Shown here: in pieces, positions 42,402 through 50,516 of the stretch
Position numbering within the stretch: the first letter of the stretch is position 1
Layout of the letters: every line of letters begins with the position of its first letter
Assembly: GCA_964649815.1 (NCBI GenBank)
Contig: CAZYQC010000011.1
Coordinates: forward strand, 7,996 to 71,995
Source: G013214665 sp964649815
Lineage (GTDB): Bacteria > Pseudomonadota > Alphaproteobacteria > Rhodobacterales > Rhodobacteraceae
Length of the DNA: 64,000 nucleotides
Direction: 5' to 3'
Notes under the pieces: generated by a model
The model's input: the letters and a program-made list of their open reading frames with translations, nothing else
Told to the model about the DNA's origin: nothing
The model's database searches: none
Translations under genes and position numbers: made by a program

Positions 42402-42875
42402 GTGACGGCTCACATTGTAAAACAACTGCCCCTACCGGTGTTCTCGGCACGCAAGTCAGAGTTGAGAACGCAATTTGCGGCGTTGTGCTGGCGGATCAAG
42501 GCGCAAAAGATCGAAATTCTCATGATCACGACCCGACGGTCGGGCCGCTGGGTCATTCCCAAAGGCTGGCCGATGGGCGGTGTGACACCGGGCGAAAGTG
42601 CGGCGCAAGAGGCATGGGAAGAAGCCGGCGTGAAAGGTGAGGTTGATCAGAGGCCGCTGGGTCTGTTTTCCTATGTTAAGGAAACCGAAAACGATCTGGA
42701 TTTGCCTTGCGTCGCAATGGTTTACGGCGTGCGCGTCAAGTCGTTGTCAAAAGCTTACCCTGAAATGAAAGAACGCAAGCGCAAGTGGATGTCGCGGAAA
42801 AAGGCTGCGGCTGCGGTGGATTCGCCTGAGCTGTCGCGCATTTTGCGAGATTTCGATCCCCGTCGGCAACATTGA
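42402..42875 (+). CDS. Nudix hydrolase
   Basis: A 157-residue protein with a Nudix-like box: WVIPKGWPMGGVTPGESAAQ followed by EAWEEAGVKGEV (about 48-78). The segment differs slightly from the classic spacing and resembles the diphosphoinositol-polyphosphate-phosphohydrolase-like group of alphaproteobacteria. It should hydrolyse a nucleoside-diphosphate-linked substrate. The start is a GTG. It is divergent from modA. The basic C-terminus (MKERKRKWMSRKKAA) is notable. Confidence 0.9.
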   Translation: MTAHIVKQLPLPVFSARKSELRTQFAALCWRIKAQKIEILMITTRRSGRWVIPKGWPMGGVTPGESAAQEAWEEAGVKGEVDQRPLGLFSYVKETENDLDLPCVAMVYGVRVKSLSKAYPEMKERKRKWMSRKKAAAAVDSPELSRILRDFDPRRQH

Positions 42876-42932
42876 CGCGGCCCGCTGCAAGCGATTGCAA
42901 AGCCATTCCCCGCGCCTTACATTTCGCAAACC

Positions 42933-43355
42933 ATGATCAAATATGCTTTGAAATGTGATGCGAACCACAGTTTTGAAAGTTGGTTCCAATCGGCAGATGC
43001 CTTCGACAAGTTGAAGGCGGCTGGGCATGTGTCTTGCGCCGTTTGTGGCAGCACGCAGGTCGAAAAAGCGTTGATGAAACCGCGGGTTACAACCGCGCGC
43101 AAAAAGGCGGCTGTTCCGGTGGAGGCGCCTGCAGCACCTTCTGAGATGGCCTTGGCCGAGATGCGCAAAAAGGTCGAGGAGAACTCGACCTGGGTTGGTG
43201 GATCGTTCGCCAAAGAGGCGCGCGCGATGCATGAAGGCACGTCGCCAGAGCGGGCCATTTGGGGTGAGGCGAATTTTGAAGATGCCAAATCGCTGATCGA
43301 TGATGGCATTCCGGTGGCGCCCCTGCCATTCGGACCCAAATCCAAAAGCAACTGA
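42933..43355 (+). CDS. DUF1178 family protein
   Basis: A 140-residue protein. The N-terminus MIKYALKCDANHSFESWFQS and the following VSCAVCGSTQVEKALMKPRV show a zinc-ribbon-like pattern (Cys8, CxxC near residue 36). The C-terminus has the conserved WVGGSFAKEARAMHEGTSPE and RAIWGEANFEDAKSLIDDGI. The family is widespread in Proteobacteria and has no assigned role. It ends 10 bp before the SDR gene and may be co-transcribed with it. Confidence 0.9.
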   Translation: MIKYALKCDANHSFESWFQSADAFDKLKAAGHVSCAVCGSTQVEKALMKPRVTTARKKAAVPVEAPAAPSEMALAEMRKKVEENSTWVGGSFAKEARAMHEGTSPERAIWGEANFEDAKSLIDDGIPVAPLPFGPKSKSN

Positions 43356-43365
43356 GAAGCATCAG

Positions 43366-44010
43366 ATGAACATCGTCATTACCGGAGCCAACCGCGGCAT
43401 AGGTGCGCGGCTGGCAGATATGTATCGCGCTGGCGGTCATCACGTGATTGGAACAAGCCGCGCGGCGGATGCGGATTATCCATTGGACGTTCGCCAGCCC
43501 GAGTCGCATGCGGCCTTTGCGGACAAGCTGGGGGCGCAGGCGATTGATTTGCTGGTTTGCAACGCAGGCGTCTATCTGGACCGGGGGCAGGACTTGGCCT
43601 CGGGCTATGACGTCGCGCTTTGGCAAGACGCGTTTGCCGTCAACGTCACGGGCGTTTTCCTGTCCGTTCAAAGCCTCTTGCCGCATCTGTCGCGGTCCAA
43701 GGCGCCAAAGATTGCGATTATTTCAAGCCAAATGGCTTCGCACACGCGGGCGCCTGGCGGCTCTTACATCTATCGGTCTTCCAAGGCGGCAGTTTTGAAC
43801 CTGGGGCGGAACCTGGCCTCTGACCTGCGGGCGCAGGGCATTCCGGTGGGCATTTACCACCCCGGTTGGGTGCAGACAGACATGGGCGGCGCGGCGGCGG
43901 ATATCGATGTGGATCAATCTGCCCAAGGGCTCATGGCCCGCTTTGACGCGCTTTCGCTTGAGACGACCGGCGTCTTCGAGACTTGGGACGGGCGGGCGCA
44001 TCCCTATTGA
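43366..44010 (+). CDS. Short-chain dehydrogenase/reductase
   Basis: A 214-residue SDR. The cofactor motif VITGANRGIGARLADMY is N-terminal, NAGVYLD follows, and the catalytic Ser and YxxxK are in IISSQMASHTRAPGGSYIYR with SSKAAVLN. The lack of an acid residue after the second strand makes NADP preference likely. The substrate is unknown; it resembles the small C-factor-like SDRs. The ATG at 43366 is chosen because the Rossmann strand starts there. Confidence 0.88.
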   Translation: MNIVITGANRGIGARLADMYRAGGHHVIGTSRAADADYPLDVRQPESHAAFADKLGAQAIDLLVCNAGVYLDRGQDLASGYDVALWQDAFAVNVTGVFLSVQSLLPHLSRSKAPKIAIISSQMASHTRAPGGSYIYRSSKAAVLNLGRNLASDLRAQGIPVGIYHPGWVQTDMGGAAADIDVDQSAQGLMARFDALSLETTGVFETWDGRAHPY

Positions 44011-44078
44011 GCCGAGCCTTGCTTGCAGACCACCCCGCAAGGGTCTAAGAGGCCTCCGACGTTAAGAACGGGGACAAT

Positions 44079-45317
44079 ATGCCTGTTTTGGTGATGAAAT
44101 TCGGCGGCACGTCTGTGGCGACCCTGGACCGTATCCGGCGCGCGGCCAAGCGTGTCGGCGTAGAGGTTGCGAAAGGCTATGATGTCATCGTGATCGTGAG
44201 CGCTATGGCAGGTAAAACCAACGAGTTGGTTGGATGGGTGAACGAAACCTCGCCTTTGTTCGACGCGCGCGAATACGACGCTGTGGTCAGCTCGGGCGAG
44301 AATGTGACCGCCGGATTGATGGCGCTGACATTGCAGGAAATGGAAGTTCCGGCGCGGTCCTGGCAGGGCTGGCAAGTGCCGCTGAAGACGACCTCGGCGC
44401 ATGGAACGGCGCGGATCGAAGAGATCCCGACCGACAACATAAACGCCAAATTCGCCGAAGGCATGCGGGTTGCTGTGGTTGCAGGGTTCCAGGGTATCAG
44501 CCCAGAAGGCCGGATCACCACCTTGGGCAGAGGCGGCTCTGACACGACGGCTGTGGCGTTTGCAGCGGCCTTCGATGCAGAGCGCTGCGACATCTACACG
44601 GACGTGGACGGTGTCTACACCACAGACCCACGCGTGTCGCCAAAGGCGCGCAAGCTTGAAAAAATCGCGTTCGAAGAAATGCTAGAGTTGGCGAGCTTGG
44701 GTGCAAAAGTTCTGCAGACCCGTTCGGTTGAATTGGCCATGCGGTACAATGTGCGCCTGCGGGTGCTGTCGAGTTTTGAAGAACAATCTGACAATGCGGG
44801 CACACTGGTTTGTGCGGAGGATGATATCGTGGAAAGCAATGTAGTGGCCGGCGTGGCCTATAGCCGTGACGAAGCGAAAATGACGCTGGTGAGCGTGGCA
44901 GACCGCCCTGGCATCGCCGCCACGATCTTTACAACGCTCAGCGAGGCGGGCGTTTTGGTTGATATGATCGTCCAGAACATCGCCGAGGACGAGCGTACAG
45001 ATATGACGTTCTCTTGCCCCACAGACCAAGTGACCCGGGCCGAAGCGGCGATGGCCAAGGCCAAGGAAGAAGGTCTGGTCAATTTCCAGGAGCTGATCGC
45101 CGACACGGATGTCGCCAAGGTTTCGGTTGTCGGGATCGGGATGCGCTCTCACACCGGGGTGGCGGCCAAGATGTTCCAATGCCTCTCAAGCGAGGGGATC
45201 AACATCAAGGTTATCACAACCTCCGAGATCAAGATCTCGGTCCTGATTGATCGCAAATACATGGAACTGGCTGTCCAGGCGCTCCATGATGCGTTCGAGC
45301 TGGACAAAGCGGCCTGA
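44079..45317 (+). CDS. lysC: Aspartate kinase
   Basis: A 412-residue aspartokinase that phosphorylates aspartate at the start of the lysine, methionine and threonine pathways. The N-terminal KFGGTSVATLDRIRRAA, FQGISPEGRITTLGRGGSDT and DVDGVYTTDPRVSPKAR are diagnostic. Two C-terminal ACT domains (MTLVSVADRPGIAATIFTTL and KVSVVGIGMRSHTGVAAKMF) indicate feedback regulation. thrC of the same pathway is about 17 kb away. It is followed by ptsP, a frequent neighbour in alphaproteobacteria. Confidence 0.96.
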   Translation: MPVLVMKFGGTSVATLDRIRRAAKRVGVEVAKGYDVIVIVSAMAGKTNELVGWVNETSPLFDAREYDAVVSSGENVTAGLMALTLQEMEVPARSWQGWQVPLKTTSAHGTARIEEIPTDNINAKFAEGMRVAVVAGFQGISPEGRITTLGRGGSDTTAVAFAAAFDAERCDIYTDVDGVYTTDPRVSPKARKLEKIAFEEMLELASLGAKVLQTRSVELAMRYNVRLRVLSSFEEQSDNAGTLVCAEDDIVESNVVAGVAYSRDEAKMTLVSVADRPGIAATIFTTLSEAGVLVDMIVQNIAEDERTDMTFSCPTDQVTRAEAAMAKAKEEGLVNFQELIADTDVAKVSVVGIGMRSHTGVAAKMFQCLSSEGINIKVITTSEIKISVLIDRKYMELAVQALHDAFELDKAA

Positions 45318-45337
45318 GCGATAGGCATATGCGCGGC

Positions 45338-45358
45338 GGCCAGACAGGAAATCTGGCC
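45338..45358 (+). terminator. Hairpin after lysC
   Basis: A perfect 7-bp stem (GGCCAGA / TCTGGCC) with a 7-base loop lies 20 bp after the lysC stop. There is no U-tract, so termination here is uncertain. The remaining 120-bp spacer before ptsP has an extra GAGAA / TTCTC inverted repeat. Confidence 0.5.
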
Positions 45359-45437
45359 TGAACGAGAATTCCCATTTCGTTCTCGGCACCTTCGTGGTGT
45401 AAGGTGACGTTCGGACGCAGTCTCGGGAGGACCGGCA

Positions 45438-47678
45438 ATGCCGGACGGGGTGGAATCAGAAAGCCGTAAGTTGCTTGTGCGCTTGCGGGACGCGATGGCG
45501 GGCGATGACCCAGGTCAGGCGCGTCTCGACAAGATCACGCATCTTATCGCTGACTCGATGGGCAGCGAAGTCTGCTCCATTTACCTGTTCCGCGACGACG
45601 ACACGCTTGAATTATGCGCAACCGAGGGTCTGAACCAGGACGCGGTGCACAAAACGCGGATGAAGCTTGGCGAAGGTCTTGTGGGGCGCGTGGCGCGGCG
45701 GCGGCAGGTCGTCAACACGGCGAATGCCCCGCAAACGCGCGGCTTTCGGTATATGCCGGAGACCGGGGAAGAGGTTTATTCAAGCTTTATCGGTATCCCG
45801 ATTCAGCGCCTGGGCGAGTCGCTGGGCGTTTTGGTGGTGCAATCGAAAGAAGCGCGCGAATTCACCACGGATGAGGTCTATGCCCTCGAAGTGGTCGCAA
45901 TGGTGCTGGCCGAAATGGCCGAGTTGGGCGCTTTTGTTGGCGATGGCGCCGCGCTGAGCGCACGGCATTCGCAACCTGCGTTGTTGCGCGGGATCGTCGC
46001 GCAGGAAGGGGCCGCCGAAGGCCACATTTGGCTGCACGAGCCGCGGGTGGTCGTGACAAACCCCGTTGCCGACGACCCACATCGAGAGCTTGAGCGTCTG
46101 TCGGCGGCGGTGGATGAGCTGCGCGTCGGCGTGGACAAGATGCTGGCGATGGCGGCTGGTGACCGTGATCAGACCGAAGTTCTGGAAACGTACCGCATGT
46201 TTGCCAATTCGAAAGGCTGGATGCGGCGGATGGAGGAAGACATCAGCCGAGGCCTGTCCGCCGAAGCAGCCGTCGAAAAGGAACAATCTCTGGCGCGCGG
46301 GCGCATGGGCCAATCCAATGACGCCTATCTGCGCGAGCGGTTGAGCGATTTGGATGATCTGTCGAACCGCCTGCTGCGTATTTTGACGGGGCAGGGGCAG
46401 AACACGGGCGCCGAGATGCCAGCGGACCCGATCCTGGTCGCGCGCAACATCGGACCGGCCGAGTTGCTGGACTATGGCCGGTCGCTCAAGGGCATATTGC
46501 TAGAGGCCGGTTCCGTCGGCAGCCACGCGGCGATTGTCGCGCGGGCCTTGGCGATCCCGCTTTTGGTGAACGTGGATCGTGTCACCACCGAGGCGTTGAA
46601 CGGCGATCACGTGATGGTCGACGGTGAGCAAGGCGTTGTGCATCTGCGGCCCGAGGACACGGTTGTCACGGCGTTCCGGGACAAGATGGCGATGGAGGCC
46701 GAGGCGCTCAAACGCTACGAATCCATTCGCGACAAACCGGCCGAGACGCTCTGCGGTGCGGTCGTTGGCTTGCAGATGAACGCAGGTTTGATGGCCGATC
46801 TGCCGTCGCTGCCGTCGTCTGGGGCCGAAGGTGTTGGGCTGTTTCGGACCGAATTGCAGTTTTTGGTGCGCAACCAGATGCCGCGCCGGACAGAATTGGC
46901 CGCCACATATGCCCGTGTGATGGATGCCGCCCAGGGCAAACGGGTTGTGTTTCGAACGCTCGACATCGGGTCGGATAAGGTTCTGCCTTACATGAAACCC
47001 AACGAAGAGCCGAACCCGGCCTTGGGCTGGCGCGCCATTCGCGTGGGTCTCGACAAACCTGGCGTTTTGCGGATGCAGCTGCAGGCCTTGATGCGCGCAG
47101 CCAACGGGCGGCCTTTGTCGGTGATGTTCCCATTTGTGGCGCAATACGAGGAATACACGCGCGCCCGGGCCGAGGTGGACAAGGCCTATGAACGCGAGCG
47201 GCGCTTGGGGCATCCGTTGCCGTCAGACATCGAAATCGGCGCGATGTTAGAGACACCGTCGCTGGCCTTTGCACCGATGAAGTTCTTTGAAGAGGTCGGC
47301 TTCTTGTCGATTGGCGGGAACGATTTGAAACAGTTTTTCTTTGCCGCGGACCGCGAGAATGAGCGGGTGCGGCGGCGTTATGACTCGCTCAACGTGTCGT
47401 TCCTGAGCTTCATCGAACGGATTGTGGAGCGTTGTGCCATCACCAACACACCGCTGAGTTTCTGCGGCGAGGACGCTGGCCGGCCTGTCGAGGCGCTGTG
47501 CCTGGCGTCTATCGGGATGCGGACGTTGTCGATGCGACCTGCATCAATTGGGCCTGTTAAGTCATTGCTTAGACGGTCAAATTTGGAAGAGGTGCGCAAG
47601 GTTATCACAGATGCCCGCCATCGCGGTGAAATGTCGGTCAGGCCCGCGATTATGGACTATTTGCGCCAAACCTCATAA
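45438..47678 (+). CDS. ptsP: PEP-protein phosphotransferase PtsP (EI-Ntr)
   Basis: A 746-residue enzyme I of the nitrogen-related PTS. An N-terminal GAF domain (about 15-165; GLVGRVARRRQVVNTANAPQ) is followed by the EI N-domain, the phospho-histidine loop AGSVGSHAAIVARALAIPLL and the PEP-binding barrel (FRTLDIGSDKVLPYMKPNEE, EIGAMLETPSLAFAPMKFF and ETAxFCGEDAGRP-like end). It phosphorylates NPr, which controls potassium and nitrogen responses through EIIA-Ntr. An excellent GGGAGG site precedes the ATG. Confidence 0.95.
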   Translation: MPDGVESESRKLLVRLRDAMAGDDPGQARLDKITHLIADSMGSEVCSIYLFRDDDTLELCATEGLNQDAVHKTRMKLGEGLVGRVARRRQVVNTANAPQTRGFRYMPETGEEVYSSFIGIPIQRLGESLGVLVVQSKEAREFTTDEVYALEVVAMVLAEMAELGAFVGDGAALSARHSQPALLRGIVAQEGAAEGHIWLHEPRVVVTNPVADDPHRELERLSAAVDELRVGVDKMLAMAAGDRDQTEVLETYRMFANSKGWMRRMEEDISRGLSAEAAVEKEQSLARGRMGQSNDAYLRERLSDLDDLSNRLLRILTGQGQNTGAEMPADPILVARNIGPAELLDYGRSLKGILLEAGSVGSHAAIVARALAIPLLVNVDRVTTEALNGDHVMVDGEQGVVHLRPEDTVVTAFRDKMAMEAEALKRYESIRDKPAETLCGAVVGLQMNAGLMADLPSLPSSGAEGVGLFRTELQFLVRNQMPRRTELAATYARVMDAAQGKRVVFRTLDIGSDKVLPYMKPNEEPNPALGWRAIRVGLDKPGVLRMQLQALMRAANGRPLSVMFPFVAQYEEYTRARAEVDKAYERERRLGHPLPSDIEIGAMLETPSLAFAPMKFFEEVGFLSIGGNDLKQFFFAADRENERVRRRYDSLNVSFLSFIERIVERCAITNTPLSFCGEDAGRPVEALCLASIGMRTLSMRPASIGPVKSLLRRSNLEEVRKVITDARHRGEMSVRPAIMDYLRQTS

Positions 47679-47910
47679 CTCATATATTTCAACTACTTGC
47701 CGGCAAAACCTAAGGTATTCTGCCTGTGATCGCGAATTTGCGAGCCAATGACCTGTGGGTAAGTCGATCTATGCCGCACGTCTTAAACAGACATTCTTGG
47801 CAGTTTATCCCCAGTATTTGATCCCAACTATCACAATCCCGACCTTTGCGATATTTGTTCTTCAGCCAATCACCAGCGTTGGAACGCGCCAAATCTAAGC
47901 GCTTTTCAAC

Positions 47911-47943
47911 AAAAAAGCCGCACGAAAGCCGCGCGGCGTTTTC
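47911..47943. terminator. Bidirectional hairpin between ptsP and a convergent gene
   Basis: An imperfect GC-rich stem (GCCGC ... GCGGC) is flanked by AAAAAA on one side and TTTT on the other, so it can act for both strands. It separates ptsP from the convergent small secreted protein gene. The other 230 bases of this 287-bp gap show no gene or clear element. Confidence 0.65.
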
Positions 47944-47965
47944 CTCAAAGAGGGAACAGAGGCAG

Positions 47966-48397
47966 TCAGTTTCTAACGCATGTGCCGTGGCCATAGACCT
48001 GCGAGTAATATTCGCGGTCGACGCCGTTCAGAACCGCCCCGTTGGTCGCCAGGTTGATGTTCAGGTTGTAATTCACCACGCCATCGGTCACGCGATGTTC
48101 AAAACCTTTGTAGTCGAGGCCGACCAGTTTCCACTTCAGTTTGATGCGCTTGGGCGAATAAAGATCAATTTCGGCGTTGATCGGTCGTGCGGACAGTTGT
48201 TCGGTGAATTCATCTTTCACAAATGCGACCCATTTGCCGGGTTCTACATCGACGGTGAGGGTTGCGGGCGCTGGGCCGCGCTTGGACCGTTCGGGAAAGG
48301 TGCAGGTGAATGCGTCACGTGCCGCCAGCGGCGTCGCGAGTGTGGCGCAGGCCAGCGTTGTCACGAGGATGGATCTGAGGCGAAAAGGAGCACGCAT
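47966..48397 (-). CDS. Secreted hypothetical protein
   Basis: A 143-residue protein that I do not recognise. A basic N-terminus and hydrophobic core (MRAPFRLRSILVTTLACATL followed by ATPLAARDA) give a convincing signal peptide with cleavage near residue 27. The mature part has two cysteines (FTCTFPERSK and YGHGTCVRN), which could form a disulfide, and alternating beta-like segments. It follows the ABC ATPase gene on the same strand after 99 bp. No function is inferred. Confidence 0.75.
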   Translation of the reverse strand: MRAPFRLRSILVTTLACATLATPLAARDAFTCTFPERSKRGPAPATLTVDVEPGKWVAFVKDEFTEQLSARPINAEIDLYSPKRIKLKWKLVGLDYKGFEHRVTDGVVNYNLNINLATNGAVLNGVDREYYSQVYGHGTCVRN

Positions 48398-48496
48398 GTG
48401 GGGAATCCTATGGCTGATAATTCAACCATAGATCACGCAGCAGCCCCAGGCGCAAGACCCGCAGGTGCCGGATGTGGTGTCGATTTTTTGTAACCT

Positions 48497-49558
48497 TTAG
48501 CGAATGCGCTTTTCGGTTTTTGGATCGAAAAACAACACCTTATCAGCCTCAAAGGATACGGTGACAGCGGTGCCTTCGGGCATGGCAAGATCATCGCGGC
48601 TTTCGACGATCAAACGCTCGCCCGTGGGAGTTGCGAGGTAATCGTAAGCCACGCCGCCCAGACGTTCGCGGATGTCCAGGGTGACGTCGCTTTCGCCGGC
48701 GGTGATGGCCATATCCTGTGGGCGCATGCCAACGATGACCGTGTTGCCGGGGGCGGGCAGATTGACGTTGGACTGAATCACTGTTCCAGGCAGGGCGGGT
48801 ACGTCGACCCCTGCCTCGGTGATTTTGCCTTCGACAAAGTTCATCGCAGGCGAGCCGATAAAGCCTGCCACGAATTTGTTGTCAGGGTCTTTGTAAAGAT
48901 CCATCGGTGCGCCGACCTGTTCAACATAGCCCGCCCGCAGCACGACGATCTTGTCGGCCAGGGTCATCGCTTCGACCTGGTCATGGGTGACGTAGATCAT
49001 CGTTGCGCCGATTTCCTTATGCAGGCGCGCGATTTCGACGCGCATGTCCACGCGCAGTTCCGCGTCAAGGTTCGACAGGGGCTCATCGAACAAGAAAACC
49101 TCGGGGCCACGCACAATTGCGCGCCCAATGGCAACGCGCTGTCGCTGCCCACCCGAGAGCGCGGCGGGTTTGCGATCAAGGTAGTCGTCCAGCTTGAGAA
49201 TGCGCGAGGCTTCGTTGACCTTGCGCGCGATTTCGTCCTTGGGGACGTTGTTCATCCGCAGACCAAACCCCATATTCTCGCGCACAGTCATGTGCGGATA
49301 CAGGGCGTAAGTTTGGAACACCATCGCGACACCGCGCTCGGCAGGGTCGACATGGGTGACATTGCGCGCGCCGATATTGATCGCGCCGTCTGAGGTTTCT
49401 TCCAACCCGGCGATCATCCGCAGCAACGTGGATTTGCCGCAACCCGAGGGGCCTACAAAAACGCAGAACTCACCGTCTTCGATCTGAAGGTCGACGTTGT
49501 GAATCACTTGCACGTCGCCATAGCGCTTGACTGCTTGTTCCAAAGTGACGCCGGACAT
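48497..49558 (-). CDS. ugpC: Sugar ABC transporter ATP-binding protein (UgpC/MalK type)
   Basis: A 353-residue ATPase of the CUT1/MalK group. Walker A FVGPSGCGKSTLLRMIAG, Q-loop VFQTYALYPHMTVRENM, signature ALSGGQRQRVAIGRAI and Walker B VFLFDEPLSNLDAELRVDMR are present. The C-terminal part is a TOBE/OB domain (VIVGMRPQDMAITAGESDV). It lies 9 bp after the IclR-type regulator and is divergent from the binding protein and permeases at 50517-53694. It is presumably their ATPase, and may serve several CUT1 systems. Confidence 0.93.
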   Translation of the reverse strand: MSGVTLEQAVKRYGDVQVIHNVDLQIEDGEFCVFVGPSGCGKSTLLRMIAGLEETSDGAINIGARNVTHVDPAERGVAMVFQTYALYPHMTVRENMGFGLRMNNVPKDEIARKVNEASRILKLDDYLDRKPAALSGGQRQRVAIGRAIVRGPEVFLFDEPLSNLDAELRVDMRVEIARLHKEIGATMIYVTHDQVEAMTLADKIVVLRAGYVEQVGAPMDLYKDPDNKFVAGFIGSPAMNFVEGKITEAGVDVPALPGTVIQSNVNLPAPGNTVIVGMRPQDMAITAGESDVTLDIRERLGGVAYDYLATPTGERLIVESRDDLAMPEGTAVTVSFEADKVLFFDPKTEKRIR

Positions 49559-49567
49559 GGGGCCTCC

Positions 49568-50356
49568 TTATTCCGTAGGGAATTGCCAGGTTTCCGCCGC
49601 ATCGGCGATGCCGCGGGCGGTTGATTGAATGAGAGGGGCGAGCTCTGCGAGATCGTCCAATGATTTGCGCGAGGTCGCGGTGGTCACCGACAGCCCGCCC
49701 AAAACCCGCCCGCGGGCCGAACAGATCGGAGCAGCGACGCAAATGATGCCGGGTTCATGTTCTTCGCGATCAAAGGCGATGCCTTCGGTTTGAATGGCCG
49801 CCAGCTCTGCGCGCAGCTCGGCGGCGCTGCATAATGTGCTGGCGGTGTGCGCAAAAAAGGCCTGACGCGCGATTGCGCTGGCTTGGGCCTCGGGTTCAAG
49901 AAAGGCCATCATCGCCTTGCCGACGCCGGTGCAGTATCCTGGGCCGACTTTGCCAGCTTGGCTAAACATTTCAATGGGTTGCTTGGCGTTCCTCTTGTCA
50001 ACATAGAGGACCTGACCGCCATCGAGTTGCGCAAGATGCACTGTCTCACCCACATCGTCAGAGAGCTTGTCCAGAAAGGGCCGCGCGATGGGTGCCAGCG
50101 CCGATTGCCGCCAAGCGGCGTGGGCCAGACGCACCAACCTCAGGCCCGGGGCATAGGTTTGGCGGTCGATGTCATATTGCAAAAGGCCGGTGCCCGTCAG
50201 CGATTGCACCAACCTGTAAAGGGTCGCTTTGGGCAGGTAGGAATGCGACAAAAGCTCGGAAAAGCGCACGGGGCGGTCGAAATCGGCGACAAGATCCAGA
50301 ACCATAGCCGCTTTGGCCACAGTGCCTTCGCCCGGCGTCCCGATTTGGTCGCCCAT
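49568..50356 (-). CDS. IclR-family transcriptional regulator
   Basis: A 262-residue regulator. The N-terminal winged helix (VAKAAMVLDLVADFDRPVRF, SELLSHSYLPKATLYRLVQS) is followed by an IclR effector-binding domain (ETVHLAQLDGGQVLYVDKRN, VGPGYCTGVGKAMMAFL and GIICVAAPICSARGRVLGG). The ATG at 50356 has a GGGGGGAG site and starts the family-like part. It is divergent from the galactoside operon, and two operator-like palindromes lie between them. It is probably a repressor relieved by a pathway metabolite, but this is inference. Confidence 0.92.
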   Translation of the reverse strand: MGDQIGTPGEGTVAKAAMVLDLVADFDRPVRFSELLSHSYLPKATLYRLVQSLTGTGLLQYDIDRQTYAPGLRLVRLAHAAWRQSALAPIARPFLDKLSDDVGETVHLAQLDGGQVLYVDKRNAKQPIEMFSQAGKVGPGYCTGVGKAMMAFLEPEAQASAIARQAFFAHTASTLCSAAELRAELAAIQTEGIAFDREEHEPGIICVAAPICSARGRVLGGLSVTTATSRKSLDDLAELAPLIQSTARGIADAAETWQFPTE

Positions 50357-50424
50357 GTCTCCCCCCTGATTGTTTGGCCGTTTTTTGCGAGAATCTGTTG
50401 ACCTGAGCAAATACGGTCCGCATA

Positions 50425-50442
50425 GTTTCATTAGTTGGAAAC
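50425..50442. promoter_or_regulatory. Operator-like palindrome 1 (IclR site)
   Basis: GTTTCATTAGTTGGAAAC is an 18-bp imperfect palindrome with arms GTTTC and GAAAC. It lies between the divergent regulator and binding-protein genes and has a second copy exactly 20 bp (about two helical turns) further on, as expected for paired dimer binding. Confidence 0.65.
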
Positions 50443-50444
50443 AG

Positions 50445-50462
50445 GTTTCACTATGTGGAACC
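50445..50462. promoter_or_regulatory. Operator-like palindrome 2 (IclR site)
   Basis: GTTTCACTATGTGGAACC repeats the first palindrome with 13 of 18 positions equal and the same arms, GTTTC and GGAAC. Its end is 54 bp upstream of the binding-protein start codon, so binding here could block transcription of the galactoside operon. Confidence 0.6.
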
Positions 50463-50516
50463 ATCTGTCAAAGAAAAAATTGGCAGGACGGAACCAAGGC
50501 CAACTGGGAGGAAACC

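Noticed and set aside
47679..47965. Search for tRNA or small RNA in the ptsP downstream gap
   Set aside because: Only the bidirectional hairpin was seen; no cloverleaf or CCA-type end could be recognised.
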